The notes: generated by a model not told the origin, from the letters alone. Shown: positions 26,517-35,386, numbered from the stretch's first letter. The stretch: 61,040 nt of DNA from Candidatus Rokuibacteriota bacterium (GCA_016184365.1 JACPCW010000115.1:1-61040); one strand, 5' to 3'. Program-made: numbers and translations.

Positions 26517-27524
26517 GCCCACGGCGGCCGCGCCGGGCTCGCCTGTACGCCGGTGCTCGTTCCGGGGCGTGACGAGCGCGACCCCCATCCCCCAGCGGGG
26601 GCCGCGCGAGGGCCGTCGATCCGCGAGCCGCGCTCGCCCCGCGCCGGAACGAGCCCGGCGACGACGGCTCGCCCGCAGCGGCCGCCGCCCGGCGTCGTCC
26701 AGCGCCTGCTGCAGCGTCTCTCTGAGGTCGTAGTCGCCGAGCCCGTATTGCGCCCGCAGCGCCGCTTCGGGCTCACCGCGCTGCTTGCGCTGTTCGAGCG
26801 CCTGCTCGTACGCGAGCGCCTGCTGAACGGCCGCGCGCAGCGTCGCCGCCATCGATGCGTCGCCGATCCGGCCGAGCGCGTAGACCGCCGTCGCGCGCAC
26901 CGCGAGACTGACGTCTTGTAAGCGGCGTCCGAGCGCCTCGCGGCCCCCCACGTCGGCGAGCGCGCCCAGCGCGAGCGTCGCTTCCTCGCGCACGCGCGCG
27001 TCGGCATGCGTCGTGAGATCGCGCAGCTTCTGCACGCCTCGGGCGTCGCCGGCCGCCGCGAGCGCGCGCGCGCCGAGCGTGACCGTCATCGCATCGCGCT
27101 CCGACAGCAGCTCCGCGAGCCGCCGTCGCGCGCCGTCGCCGTCCTTCCGCTTCGCGATCCGGATCAGCGACTCGGACGCTTCCCATCGCACCGGGAACTC
27201 GTCGGCCGCCGTGCGCGCCGCGAGGAGATGAACCAGCGCCGGCAACGCCACGGTGACGTTGTCGATGAGACCGAGCGCGGTCGCGACGGCCTGGCGGACC
27301 TCCGCGCCGGCATCGTCCTTGTACCGCCCGATGAAATTCGCGTAGCGCGGCAGACCGACCTTGCCGAGCGTGATCAGCAGCTCCGGCCGGAACGTCCCCG
27401 CCGTGATCAGATTCGCGAGCGCGTTCGAATGCGTCGAGTCGGCGAGCTCATGGATCGCGCCGAGCACGCCGCGCGCGCAGAACGGATCCGCCGCTCTGGC
27501 GGCGAGGCGGTCGGCTGGCGTCAC
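26484..27524 (-). CDS. HEAT-repeat protein with an element-derived C terminus
   Basis: A 346-residue protein made of HEAT/PBS-type helical repeats, for example RQAVATALGLIDN, ARALAAAGDARGVQKLRDL, EEATLALGALADVGG, RATAVYALGRIGD. The last ~62 residues (after ALDDAGRR) are Arg/Gly-rich, without repeats, and are encoded by inverted-repeat DNA (26556-26653) and the 42-bp repeat at 26475. The natural end was probably near residue 284. It begins 18 bp after the secreted HEAT gene and is likely cotranscribed. HEAT proteins are scaffolds; no partner is indicated. Confidence 0.7.
   Translation of the reverse strand: MTPADRLAARAADPFCARGVLGAIHELADSTHSNALANLITAGTFRPELLITLGKVGLPRYANFIGRYKDDAGAEVRQAVATALGLIDNVTVALPALVHLLAARTAADEFPVRWEASESLIRIAKRKDGDGARRRLAELLSERDAMTVTLGARALAAAGDARGVQKLRDLTTHADARVREEATLALGALADVGGREALGRRLQDVSLAVRATAVYALGRIGDASMAATLRAAVQQALAYEQALEQRKQRGEPEAALRAQYGLGDYDLRETLQQALDDAGRRPLRASRRRRARSGAGRARLADRRPSRGPRWGMGVALVTPRNEHRRTGEPGAAAVGGAVNQFRENH
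26556..26653. repeat. Inverted repeat inside the 3' end of the HEAT gene
   Basis: Arms CTCGTTCCGG-ggcgtga-CGAGCG (26556-26578) and CGCTCG-ccccgcg-CCGGAACGAG (26631-26653) are inverted relative to each other, enclosing a CCCCC-AGC-GGGGG hairpin. The structure is unlike ordinary coding sequence and supports an inserted element. Confidence 0.5.
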
Positions 27525-27542
27525 GGCCAGCAGGCAGCAGCC

Positions 27543-27914
27543 TCACTCGAAGCATTCGTGCTCGATCGGCTTGCCGCTCTTCACGAGGTCGAGCAGCGGG
27601 ACGACGGCGTCCTTCGCCTTCAGCGCGGCGAGCGCGAGGGCCGCGGCATCGCGCATGTCGGCGGAGCATCGATCCCATTCGCGTGATGCGATCGCCTGGA
27701 CGAGCGCGGGCACGCTCTGCGCGCGCTGCGCCGGGAACTCACGCAGCCGCTCAGCGGCGGCGTGCGCGCGGTCGAAGTCGCGACTCTGGAGATCCTGGAT
27801 CAGCGCGCCGACGCGTGCCGCGTCGCCCTCCTGCGCGCCGGCGTCGACGGTGAGCGTGAGGGCGACGGCGATCGCCAGCAGCGTCAGGCATCCGAAACGC
27901 GTCGGACGGCTCAT
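27543..27914 (-). CDS. Exported small HEAT-like protein
   Basis: A 123-residue protein with a signal peptide (hydrophobic ~9-24, ending VDAGAQ). The mature part has two HEAT-like helical pairs (AAERLREFPAQRAQSVPALVQAIAS and MRDAAALALAALKAKDAVVPL, each quoted in parts). It begins the HEAT operon, divergent from the TPP-enzyme gene. Secreted location is predicted from the signal only. Confidence 0.65.
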   Translation of the reverse strand: MSRPTRFGCLTLLAIAVALTLTVDAGAQEGDAARVGALIQDLQSRDFDRAHAAAERLREFPAQRAQSVPALVQAIASREWDRCSADMRDAAALALAALKAKDAVVPLLDLVKSGKPIEHECFE

Positions 27915-27971
27915 GTCCCGCTCGGATCGGTAGGGTACTATGCGGTCCATCGAATTCCCAGGAGGCGACAC

Positions 27972-29606
27972 GTGAAAGCAGCCGCGGTGGTCGCGCAGAT
28001 CTTGAAGCGCGAAGGCGTCGAGTTCCTCATCGGCTATCCCGTCAACCAGATCATCGAATCGGCCGCCGAAGCCGACATTCGCACGATCATCGTCCGGCAG
28101 GAGCGCACCGGCCTCCACATGGCGGACGCGGTCAGCCGCGTGACGTCCGGCGATCGCATCGGTGTGTTCGCGATGCAGCACGGCCCCGGAACGGAAAACG
28201 CGTTCGGCGGCGTCGCGCAGGCGTACGGCGACTCGGTGCCGATCGTGGTGCTGCCCGGCGGCTATCCACGCCGGCTGCTGAACATCACACCGAATTTCAG
28301 CTCGTTCATGAATTACCAGCACGTCACGAAGTGGGCCGAGCAGGTCATCATGCCGGAGTTCGTGCCGGACGCGATGCGCCGCGCGTTCACGCAGGTGAAG
28401 AACGGCCGGCCGCGGCCCGTGCTCGTCGAGTTCCCCGTCGACGTCCTGCAGGCGGACGTGCCGGACGGCTGGACGTACACGCCGGCGCCGCGTCTGCGCA
28501 CCGCGCCGGACCCGCGCGCCGTCACCGGCGTCGCCGCCGCGCTCGTCGCGGCCGAGCGGCCCGTGATCTACGCGGGCCAGGGCGTGCACTACGCGAAGGC
28601 GTGGAAGCAGCTGCGCGAGCTCGCGGAGCTGCTCGAGGCGCCGGTGACGACGAGCCTCCAGGGCAAGAGCGCGTTCCCGGAGACGCATCCGCTGTCGCTC
28701 GGCTCCGGCGGCCGCTCGATCTCGAAGCAGCTGCATCACTTCCTGAACCACGCGGATCTCATCTTCGGCATCGGCTGCAGCTTCTCGACGACCAACTACG
28801 GCGTCGCGATGCCGAAGGGCAAGCGCATCGCGCACGCCACGCTCGATCCGGTCGACATCAACAAGGACATCACCGCCGAGCTCGCGCTCGTCGGCGACGC
28901 CGGACTCACGCTCGACGCGCTCCTCGCCGAGGTGCGCGACCGGCTGAAGAGCAAGCCGCGCGGCCGTCTCGCCGCCGTCACGGGCGAGATCGCGAAGCTC
29001 AAGCAGGAATGGCTCGCGCAGTGGATGCCGCGGCTCACGCAGAAGACGGCGCCGCTGTCGCCGTATCGCGTGCTGTGGGACCTGCTGCACACGGTCGACG
29101 TGGCCAACACGATCATCACGCACGATGCCGGCAGCCCGCGCGACCAGATCTCGCCGTTCTGGGAGCCGGTCGAGCCGCTCACCTACATCGGCTGGGGCAA
29201 GACGACGCAGCTCGGCTACGGGCTCGGCCTCGCGATGGGCGCGAAGCTCGCGCACCCGGACAAGCTCTGCATCAACTTCTGGGGCGACGCGGCCATCGGC
29301 TTCACCGGCATGGACTTCGAGACGGCCGCGCGCGAGCGGATCCCGATCATGTCGGTGCTGCTGAACAACTTCTCGATGGCGATCGAGCTCAAGGTCATGA
29401 AGACCGCGACCGAGAAGTACCGGTCGACCGACATCAGCGGACACTACGCGGACTTCGCGAAGGCGCTCGGCTGCTGGGGCGAGCGCGTGACCGAACCGGA
29501 CGAGATCGTGCCGGCGATCAAGCGCGGGATGGCGAAGACGAAGGAAGGCACGCCCGTGCTGCTCGAGTTCATCACCGAGAAGGCCGTCGACTTCTCGATG
29601 TTTTGA
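27972..29606 (+). CDS. Thiamine-pyrophosphate enzyme, acetolactate-synthase-like
   Basis: A 544-residue protein of the AHAS/benzoylformate decarboxylase superfamily. The N-terminal PYR domain has FLIGYPVNQIIE and the activating Glu in RQERTGLHMADA. The central domain has YAGQGVHYAKAW. The C-terminal PP domain has the Mg-TPP motif GDAAIGFTGMDFETA with LLNN about 28 residues on. It uses a GTG start with AGGAGGCG at 27960. The TRAP importer begins 83 bp downstream, so the enzyme may act on an imported 2-keto acid or acyl-CoA (inference). Key residues are intact; the exact substrate is unknown. Confidence 0.85.
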   Translation: MKAAAVVAQILKREGVEFLIGYPVNQIIESAAEADIRTIIVRQERTGLHMADAVSRVTSGDRIGVFAMQHGPGTENAFGGVAQAYGDSVPIVVLPGGYPRRLLNITPNFSSFMNYQHVTKWAEQVIMPEFVPDAMRRAFTQVKNGRPRPVLVEFPVDVLQADVPDGWTYTPAPRLRTAPDPRAVTGVAAALVAAERPVIYAGQGVHYAKAWKQLRELAELLEAPVTTSLQGKSAFPETHPLSLGSGGRSISKQLHHFLNHADLIFGIGCSFSTTNYGVAMPKGKRIAHATLDPVDINKDITAELALVGDAGLTLDALLAEVRDRLKSKPRGRLAAVTGEIAKLKQEWLAQWMPRLTQKTAPLSPYRVLWDLLHTVDVANTIITHDAGSPRDQISPFWEPVEPLTYIGWGKTTQLGYGLGLAMGAKLAHPDKLCINFWGDAAIGFTGMDFETAARERIPIMSVLLNNFSMAIELKVMKTATEKYRSTDISGHYADFAKALGCWGERVTEPDEIVPAIKRGMAKTKEGTPVLLEFITEKAVDFSMF

Positions 29607-29689
29607 GGTCCTGACAACTCGCACCACTTGACAGGAGGCCAGGGCGAGCCCAAAGTCTGCGGTCACTACCGACCCGGGGAGGACCGCCC

Positions 29690-30685
29690 ATGACCAAGTT
29701 GCTCGCCCTGGCCCTGTCACTCATCCTCGTCATCGCATCCCTGATCGCGCCCGTCGCGGCGCAACAGCAGCAGCAGTGGAAGCCCGACATCCAGCACTTC
29801 AAGTGGGCCGTCGCCACCGCCGGCGGCGACTGGTTCCGCGCCGGCGCGAAGTTCACCACGATCCTTCCGGAGGCGCTGCCCGGCGTTTCCGCCGGCACGC
29901 TGATGGGCGGCGGCGTCGTCAACGTCACCAAGGTCGGCAAGAAGGAAGCCCAGATGGGCTTCGCGTTGACGCCGTACCCGGAGGACGGCTACAACGGCCG
30001 CGGCAAGTACAAGGAGGCCTACAAGAACCTGCGCCTCATGGCGAGCAACCTCGGCCGCACCGTCGTGATCGCGGGCTTCGTGCTCAAGGACAGCCCGATC
30101 AAGACGTTCGCCGACATCAAGGGCAAGCGCATCGTCCCCGGCGACCGCGGCTGGGGCACGACGGAGCTCGTCGAGGCGATGATGACCGCGGCCGGCATGC
30201 CGCCGGACAAGTTCAAGGCCGATGGCGGCACGATCAGCTACACGTCGATCACCGACCGGTCCAAGGCGCTCCAGGACCGGAACGTCGACGCGATCTTCAT
30301 CCCCGCGCAGGTGACGTATCCTGACCTCATGGTCGTCCAGCAGGCGATCGGGCTGCGGGCGATCCAGATCCCGCCGGATCTCGTCGACAAGACCGTCGCG
30401 ACGACGCCCGGCGCGATCAAGAGCTCGGTGCCCAAGGGGCTCTACGGCGTCCTGGAACAGGAGGTGCCGTCGCCCGGCTTCCTCCAGCAGATCATCGCGG
30501 ACGCCGCGCTGTCCGACGAGCTCGTCTATCGCGTGACGAAGCTCTGGTGGGAGCGGATCAAGGAGATCCGGGAGGTCGCGCCGACGCTCGACAAGGCGGA
30601 CGTCCGGATCGCCATGGAGCACGCCACGATCCCGTTCCACCCGGGCGCCATCCGCTACTACAAGGAGGTCGGCGTCGCTCGGTAA
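29690..30685 (+). CDS. TAXI-family TRAP transporter solute-binding protein
   Basis: A 331-residue periplasmic protein with a signal peptide ending near VAAQQ. The features AVATAGGDWFRAGAKF, IKGKRIVPGDRGWGT and AMMTAAGMPPDKF fit the TAXI solute-binding family. GGGGAGGA precedes the ATG. It delivers ligand to the fused permease encoded 4 bp downstream. Ligands of this family are mostly unknown organic acids. Confidence 0.88.
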   Translation: MTKLLALALSLILVIASLIAPVAAQQQQQWKPDIQHFKWAVATAGGDWFRAGAKFTTILPEALPGVSAGTLMGGGVVNVTKVGKKEAQMGFALTPYPEDGYNGRGKYKEAYKNLRLMASNLGRTVVIAGFVLKDSPIKTFADIKGKRIVPGDRGWGTTELVEAMMTAAGMPPDKFKADGGTISYTSITDRSKALQDRNVDAIFIPAQVTYPDLMVVQQAIGLRAIQIPPDLVDKTVATTPGAIKSSVPKGLYGVLEQEVPSPGFLQQIIADAALSDELVYRVTKLWWERIKEIREVAPTLDKADVRIAMEHATIPFHPGAIRYYKEVGVAR

Positions 30686-30689
30686 ATCC

Positions 30690-32645
30690 GTGGCGGTCGC
30701 CGAGCCCGTCAAGGTCGAACTCACGCCGTCGGCCGTCGAGTGGATCGCCGGCCGGCGGCGTGGTGCGCGGGCGGTCATCGCCGGCGCGATCGTCGTCCTC
30801 TCGCTCGGGCTCGCGCTGTTCCAGTTCTACAGCACGTACTTCGGCCAGGCGGAAGGCCACACCCACCGCTCGACGCACCTCGCCTTCATGCTGCTGCTCG
30901 CCTACCTCTTCTTCCCGCTCGGCCGCAAGACGTTCAGCGACCCGCTCACCTGGCACTTCGCCGTCGACGTGGCGGCCATGGCGGTGGTGCTCGTCGCGCA
31001 GGTCTGGACGCTCGTCCACATCCACCGGTTCGTCGACCCGAACTACACGGCGACGACGGGCGACGTCGTCCTCGGCACGCTGCTGATCGTCGCGGTGCTC
31101 GAGGCCACGCGCCGCACGGTCGGCTGGGGTCTCACGCTCACCGCCGCGTTCTTCCTCGTGCAGACGTGGCAGGCGCACTGGTTCTTCTGGATCTTCTACA
31201 GCGCGCCCACGCCGTGGTGGACGATGGTCGAGAGCTTCTTCGGGAAGGAAGAGGGCCTCTACGGCATCCCGATCTCGATCATGAGCTCGGTGCTCATCCT
31301 CTTCATCTTCTTCTCGTCCTTCCTCGCGACGACCGGCATCGGCGAGTTCTTCGTCAAGCTCGCCACCGCGGCCGCGGGCCGGCTCGTCGGCGGCGCCGCG
31401 AAGGTCTCCGTGTTCTCGAGCGCGCTCTTCGGCACGATCTCCGGCAGCGGCGTCGCGAACGTGATGGTCGACGGCGTGTTCACGATCCCGATGATGAAGC
31501 GCATCGGGTACAGCCCGACGTTCGCCGCCGCCGTCGAGGCCACCGCGTCGATCGGCGGACAGATCATGCCGCCCATCATGGCGGCGGCGGCGTTCATCAT
31601 GGCCGATCTGGTCGGCGTGCCCTTCCGCCAGATCGCGCTCGCGGCGACGATCCCCGCGATCCTCTACTTCTTCTGCGTCTACATCACGGTGCACTTCGAG
31701 GCCCGCCGGCTCGGTCTCCGAAAGATCCCGCTGGAGGAGATGCCCAGCTTCACCGGCACCCTGCGACGCGACGGCTACCTGCTGCTGCCGGTCGCCGCGC
31801 TCGTCTGGTACCTGTACCAGGGCTTCACGGAAGAGATGGCCGGCCTGATGGCCATCGCCACGACGTACGTCGTGAGCTTCGTGCGGAAGAGCTCCGCGCT
31901 CACGCCGCCGCGGCTGCTCGAGGCGATCGAGATGGGCGCGCGCACCGCGGTGGTCGTGGCGATGGCCGTGGCCACGGCCGGCGTGATCATCGGCGGCCTG
32001 TTCCTGTCCGGCATCGGGATGAAGTTCTCCTACATCCTGATGCAGCTCTCGGGCGGCCAGCTGTGGCTCGCGCTCATCTACGTCACGTTCGCGGCGTTCC
32101 TGCTCGGGCTGTCGCTGCCGACGACGGCGGTCTATCTCACGCTGGCGATCGTCGTGGCGCCGGGGCTCGTCGACATGGGCGTGCCGAAGATCGCCGCGCA
32201 CATGTTCATCTTCTACATGGGCGTGACGGGCGATCTGACCCCGCCCACCTGCCTGTCGCCGTTCGCCGCCGCGTCGATCGCCGGCTCGCCGCCGATGGCG
32301 ACGGCGTGGCAGGCGATGCGCATGGGCGCCGTGCTCTACATCGTCCCGTTCATGTTCGTCTACTCGCCGGCGCTGCTGATGATGGGCTCGGTGCCCGAGA
32401 TCCTCGTCGCGACGCTCACGGCCGGCGTCGGCGTGTTCTGCCTCGCGGCCGGGCTCCAGGGCTGGGCGCGGCGCTTGGCGACCCCGATCGAGCGCGTGCT
32501 GCTGATCGGCGCGGCCGTCGCCCTCATCAGTCCGACCGTCTACACCGACATCGCCGGCGGCGGTCTGCTGGCGTTCGTCCTCTTCCTCCAGTCCACCCGC
32601 GGACGGCGGGAAACGGCGCATGCGGTCCCTGCTCCGCTGGACTAG
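30690..32645 (+). CDS. TRAP transporter permease, 4TM/12TM fusion
   Basis: A 651-residue membrane protein with about 16 helices. The first ~170 residues form the small DctQ-like part; the remainder is DctM-like with the signatures GTISGSGVANVMVDGVFTI, ATASIGGQIMPPIMAAAAF and GVTGDLTPPTCLSPFAAAS. It uses the membrane ion gradient for uptake. The GTG start at 30690 lies 4 bp after the binding-protein stop. Fused permeases pair specifically with TAXI binding proteins. Confidence 0.92.
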   Translation: MAVAEPVKVELTPSAVEWIAGRRRGARAVIAGAIVVLSLGLALFQFYSTYFGQAEGHTHRSTHLAFMLLLAYLFFPLGRKTFSDPLTWHFAVDVAAMAVVLVAQVWTLVHIHRFVDPNYTATTGDVVLGTLLIVAVLEATRRTVGWGLTLTAAFFLVQTWQAHWFFWIFYSAPTPWWTMVESFFGKEEGLYGIPISIMSSVLILFIFFSSFLATTGIGEFFVKLATAAAGRLVGGAAKVSVFSSALFGTISGSGVANVMVDGVFTIPMMKRIGYSPTFAAAVEATASIGGQIMPPIMAAAAFIMADLVGVPFRQIALAATIPAILYFFCVYITVHFEARRLGLRKIPLEEMPSFTGTLRRDGYLLLPVAALVWYLYQGFTEEMAGLMAIATTYVVSFVRKSSALTPPRLLEAIEMGARTAVVVAMAVATAGVIIGGLFLSGIGMKFSYILMQLSGGQLWLALIYVTFAAFLLGLSLPTTAVYLTLAIVVAPGLVDMGVPKIAAHMFIFYMGVTGDLTPPTCLSPFAAASIAGSPPMATAWQAMRMGAVLYIVPFMFVYSPALLMMGSVPEILVATLTAGVGVFCLAAGLQGWARRLATPIERVLLIGAAVALISPTVYTDIAGGGLLAFVLFLQSTRGRRETAHAVPAPLD

Positions 32646-32796
32646 CCTCGTCGTGGCCGCCGCGGTGCTCTACCCGCTCGGCGCGCGCGGATTCCACCAT
32701 CGCCAGTTCGACCTGTTCCTCGGGATCGTGCTCGGCCTGGCGGCGCTGATCGTCGTCGTCTTCCTCACGACGTCGACGCCCGACGCGGAGCGCTGA
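32620..32796 (+). CDS. 58-residue two-helix membrane protein overlapping the TRAP permease
   Basis: The ATG at 32620 lies inside the last 26 bp of the permease in another frame. The product has two hydrophobic segments (about 7-22 and 32-50; LDF-rich linker HHRQFDLF) and ends TSTPDAER. Codon composition is normal and the overlap suggests translational coupling. Small proteins of this type often follow fused TRAP permeases, but I do not recognise a named family. Confidence 0.6.
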   Translation: MRSLLRWTSLVVAAAVLYPLGARGFHHRQFDLFLGIVLGLAALIVVVFLTTSTPDAER

Positions 32797-32805
32797 CCGC
32801 CCCGC

Positions 32806-32811
32806 TATACT
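32806..32811 (+). promoter_or_regulatory. -10 element (TATACT), leaderless protoglobin gene
   Basis: TATACT is followed by exactly 7 nt and then the ATG at 32819. The start codon would coincide with the expected transcription start. Confidence 0.5.
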
Positions 32812-32818
32812 CCGGCGC

Positions 32819-33361
32819 ATGCCGGATCCACACCCGTCACGCAGCGCTCCCGCCGCCGCGCTGCCCGCCTCGATGCGCGAGCTCGCCGACTTCGTCGGCT
32901 TCGGGGACGCCGACGCCGCGCTGATCCGCGGCACGGCGGCGCTCGTGCTGGCGCACGAGGCCGCGCTCACGACCGCGCTCTACGACCACTTCCTGACGCA
33001 GCCGTCGGCGGCAAAGTTCTTCGTCCTGGAAGACGGCACGCCGGACCGTGAACGGATCGAGCGGCGCAAGCACAGCCTCGGGCGGTGGCTGAAGGAGACG
33101 GCGGAAGCCGCGATCGGCGGCGATACCGCGTACTACCTGCTCGCGATGGGCCTCTCGCACAGCCATCGGACGTGGGGCCGGGGCGGCGCGGTGCCCGCGG
33201 ACCTGATGATCGGCGCGATGAGTCTCACGCAGTCGGCACTGGCGTCGCTGTTCGCGAAGGAGCTCTCGGCGGGCGACGCGCTGGCGGCCTCGGTCGCGTG
33301 GAACAAGCTGCTGCTCGTCCAGCTGTCGGTCTTGCTGACGGGTTATCTCAGGCAACCGTGA
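32819..33361 (+). CDS. Stand-alone protoglobin
   Basis: A 180-residue single-domain protein resembling the globin domain of globin-coupled sensors. Visible marks are LYDHFLTQPSAAKFF, the RRKHSLGRWL helix, MGLSHSHRTWGRGGAVPADLM with the candidate proximal His, and the final helix WNKLLLVQLSVLL. It should bind heme and a diatomic gas. No output domain is attached, and the two sensor kinases of this window are not adjacent. Confidence 0.8.
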   Translation: MPDPHPSRSAPAAALPASMRELADFVGFGDADAALIRGTAALVLAHEAALTTALYDHFLTQPSAAKFFVLEDGTPDRERIERRKHSLGRWLKETAEAAIGGDTAYYLLAMGLSHSHRTWGRGGAVPADLMIGAMSLTQSALASLFAKELSAGDALAASVAWNKLLLVQLSVLLTGYLRQP

Positions 33362-33393
33362 AGCGACGAACACCGCTTGGTCCGCCGGCCCGT

Positions 33394-33409
33394 CGGACTA
33401 GAATTAGTC
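33394..33409 (+). promoter_or_regulatory. Leaderless promoter with overlapping palindrome, Phd-type antitoxin
   Basis: TAGAAT (33399-33404) is 7 nt before the GTG at 33412. It sits in the imperfect palindrome GACTA-GAAT-TAGTC, a good candidate operator for the antitoxin's own repression. Confidence 0.5.
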
Positions 33410-33411
33410 CT

Positions 33412-33651
33412 GTGGCAGCCACGGTCAACATTCACGCCGCCAAGCTGCACTTCGCGCGACTCGTGGAGCGCGCCGCGCAGGGCGAAGAAATCCTGATCGC
33501 TCGCGCCGGCAAGCCCATCGCCAAGCTGGGCCCTCTGACCCGAACTTCGCGGCCTCGGCGTCCCGGTCTCCTGAAGGGAAAGATCCGCATGCGCCGCGAC
33601 TTCAATGCGCCACTACCAGAAGATTGGCTGCGCCTCTTCGAAGGCCGCTGA
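33412..33651 (+). CDS. Phd/YefM-type antitoxin
   Basis: A 79-residue protein: VNIHAAKLHFARLVERAAQGEEILIARAGKPIAKL is the Phd/YefM DNA-binding fold (quoted here as its start IHAAKLHFARLVERA and end ILIARAGKPIAKLG). The C-terminal tail ending LPEDWLRLFEGR is the usual toxin-binding helix. The toxin GTG follows the stop directly. The GTG start is supported by the promoter spacing. Confidence 0.82.
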   Translation: MAATVNIHAAKLHFARLVERAAQGEEILIARAGKPIAKLGPLTRTSRPRRPGLLKGKIRMRRDFNAPLPEDWLRLFEGR

Positions 33652-34011
33652 GTGCGACTCCTCGTCGATACCCAGATATTGATCTGGTTTCTCGACGACC
33701 TGCGTAAGATCCCGAAACCGGCGCGTGACGCGATCACTTCGGCCCAGAACTCCGTGCTCGTCAGTGCCGCGGTCGTCTGGGAAATCGCGATCAAGGCGTC
33801 GATCGGCCGGCTCGGCATGTCGGCCTCGACCATCGCGCGGCTGCCACAAACGATCGAGGAGTCTGGGTTCGACGAGCTGCCGGTATCCGGACGGCACGCG
33901 ACAGCGGTGCACGGACTGCCCTGGCATCACCGGGATCCGTTCGATCGATTACGAGAGCACGAAAGAGAGTCACGACCGCACCTCCGGGATGGATCGATTT
34001 GCGCGTTATGA
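33652..34011 (+). CDS. PIN-domain toxin with a damaged C terminus
   Basis: The first ~100 residues are a good VapC-type PIN domain (MRLLVDTQILIWFL, VVWEIAIKASIGRL, HGLPWHHRDPFDRL). After DPFDRL the expected LIAQA-xx-LTLVTRD-like segment is missing; the frame instead reads an Arg-rich tail and stops. In the next frame a Y-containing remnant GMDRFARYDD resembles the family's C terminus, so one or more small indels probably occurred. The last acidic PIN residue would be lost, and the toxin may be inactive. Confidence 0.7.
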   Translation: MRLLVDTQILIWFLDDLRKIPKPARDAITSAQNSVLVSAAVVWEIAIKASIGRLGMSASTIARLPQTIEESGFDELPVSGRHATAVHGLPWHHRDPFDRLREHERESRPHLRDGSICAL

Positions 34012-34055
34012 CGACTATAGAAACTGCGCGCGCTGACGCCCATCCGGCGATCGTT

Positions 34056-34763
34056 CTAGAGCGGCGAGTCGTTCGACCGCCCCTCGGCGGGTTTCGCCGG
34101 CGGCTTCGCCGGGCGCTGCGGACCCCAGACGCGCGCGTAGTACGTGTCCGCGAGATGTAGCGCGCCGATCGGATTGTGGGCGAGCACGCGGTCCTTCGCG
34201 ACGAGCGTCGTCGCGAGCCCGTCGGAATGCTTGAAGAAGAGGCTGTCGTGCCCGACGCACAGGCCGAGCACGACGTTGAGCTGGCAGCCGGCGCGATTCA
34301 GCAATTCCGCCTGCGAGACGGGGTTGCACATCGGCTCGTACGTGCCGGGCCGGATCTTCTGATCGTCACGCACGCCGATCGCCTCCTTCGACACGCCGCC
34401 GTTCTTGCATGCCGCGGACGCCACCTCGAAGCCGTGGCTCTCGAGAATCGCGGACAGCGTGTGCGCGAGGTCGACGAAGCTGATGCACGTGGCGATGCCG
34501 ATCTTCCGGAAGCCGAGGCGCTGCGCGAGGTGCACGATCTCCTCCACGCGCGTCCAGCGGCAGTAGCCCTCGCTCTCGACCAGCGCCGAGGCGCGCGCGA
34601 CGTCGCGCACGAACGCGTCGGCGTAACGCGACGAAGCGCCGGCGATGCCGGCGGGGTCGACCTTGGAGGGACAGAAGCCCGGGCCGCGGGCGTCGGATTC
34701 GCCCTGGCGGCAGGCGCGAACCGTGGGCGGGCAATACGCGCAGGAGACAGTGCGATAGGTCAT
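34056..34763 (-). CDS. DUF1847 Cys-rich protein
   Basis: A 235-residue protein of the DUF1847 type with many conserved cysteines (SCAYCPPTVRAC, IATCISFVDL, AACKNGG, PMCNPVSQAELLN, GLCVGHDSLFFK), suggesting metal or Fe-S binding. Function is unknown in the family. The start at 34763 (MTYRTVSC) is preferred over the ATG 21 bp upstream because the family starts there. The Pro/Lys-rich tail (PQRPAKPPAKPAEG) is likely disordered. Confidence 0.75.
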   Translation of the reverse strand: MTYRTVSCAYCPPTVRACRQGESDARGPGFCPSKVDPAGIAGASSRYADAFVRDVARASALVESEGYCRWTRVEEIVHLAQRLGFRKIGIATCISFVDLAHTLSAILESHGFEVASAACKNGGVSKEAIGVRDDQKIRPGTYEPMCNPVSQAELLNRAGCQLNVVLGLCVGHDSLFFKHSDGLATTLVAKDRVLAHNPIGALHLADTYYARVWGPQRPAKPPAKPAEGRSNDSPL

Positions 34764-34894
34764 GGCATGGCGCTCCCGATCCACTCTGAGCGCCCGGACG
34801 GGCGGCGTAAATCAGTCGACCGGCTTACCGGCGTGGCGCGGATAGCGGAGCGACGCGGAGGCTCATCCGAGCCCCCGCGCCGTCGATCGAACGC

Positions 34895-35386
34895 TCAGCT
34901 CTGCGTCTGCGGTCGCGGGCCGCGGTGCTTGCCGCCACGGTGCCGGCCACGCTCGCCCATCTCGACGAACTTCTGCCGCTGCTCGGGCGTCAGGATCGGC
35001 CCGATCTGCTTGAGCTGGTCGACGCGCATCCGCAGCGACTCCGCCATGAGATTGGCGACGTCCGTCTGCTTCGCGCGCACCGTCGCCTCGTCGGCGCCGT
35101 CGAGCACGAGCTGGCGCAGCTGCTTGTTGGCTTCGTGGAACGCCTGCATGTTGCGCCGGCGCGCCTCGGCCTGCTGTTCGTGGATCTGCTTGAGCTGTTT
35201 CGCCTGATCCTCGCTGAGGCCGAGGTGCTTCTGCATGAAGCCCTCGTGCGAGAACCGCTTGCCGGCGGGGCCGCCCTGGCCGCCCGGCGCACCGGGCACC
35301 GGCGGCTGCGCCTGCGCGGCGCCGAGGGCAACCGCGGCGACGAGCGCGGGCGCCACCAGACTGACAATCCAGCGTTTCCGGGTCAT
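34895..35386 (-). CDS. Spy/CpxP-like periplasmic protein
   Basis: A 163-residue protein with a signal peptide (ending AAQAQPP) and a Gly/Pro linker. It then has long helices rich in charged residues, with LGLSEDQAKQLKQI and ILTPEQRQKFVEMG, the two LTxxQ-like motifs of the Spy/CpxP family. It may act as a periplasmic chaperone or metal-binding stress protein; the His/Arg/Gly-rich end could bind metal. Confidence 0.8.
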   Translation of the reverse strand: MTRKRWIVSLVAPALVAAVALGAAQAQPPVPGAPGGQGGPAGKRFSHEGFMQKHLGLSEDQAKQLKQIHEQQAEARRRNMQAFHEANKQLRQLVLDGADEATVRAKQTDVANLMAESLRMRVDQLKQIGPILTPEQRQKFVEMGERGRHRGGKHRGPRPQTQS

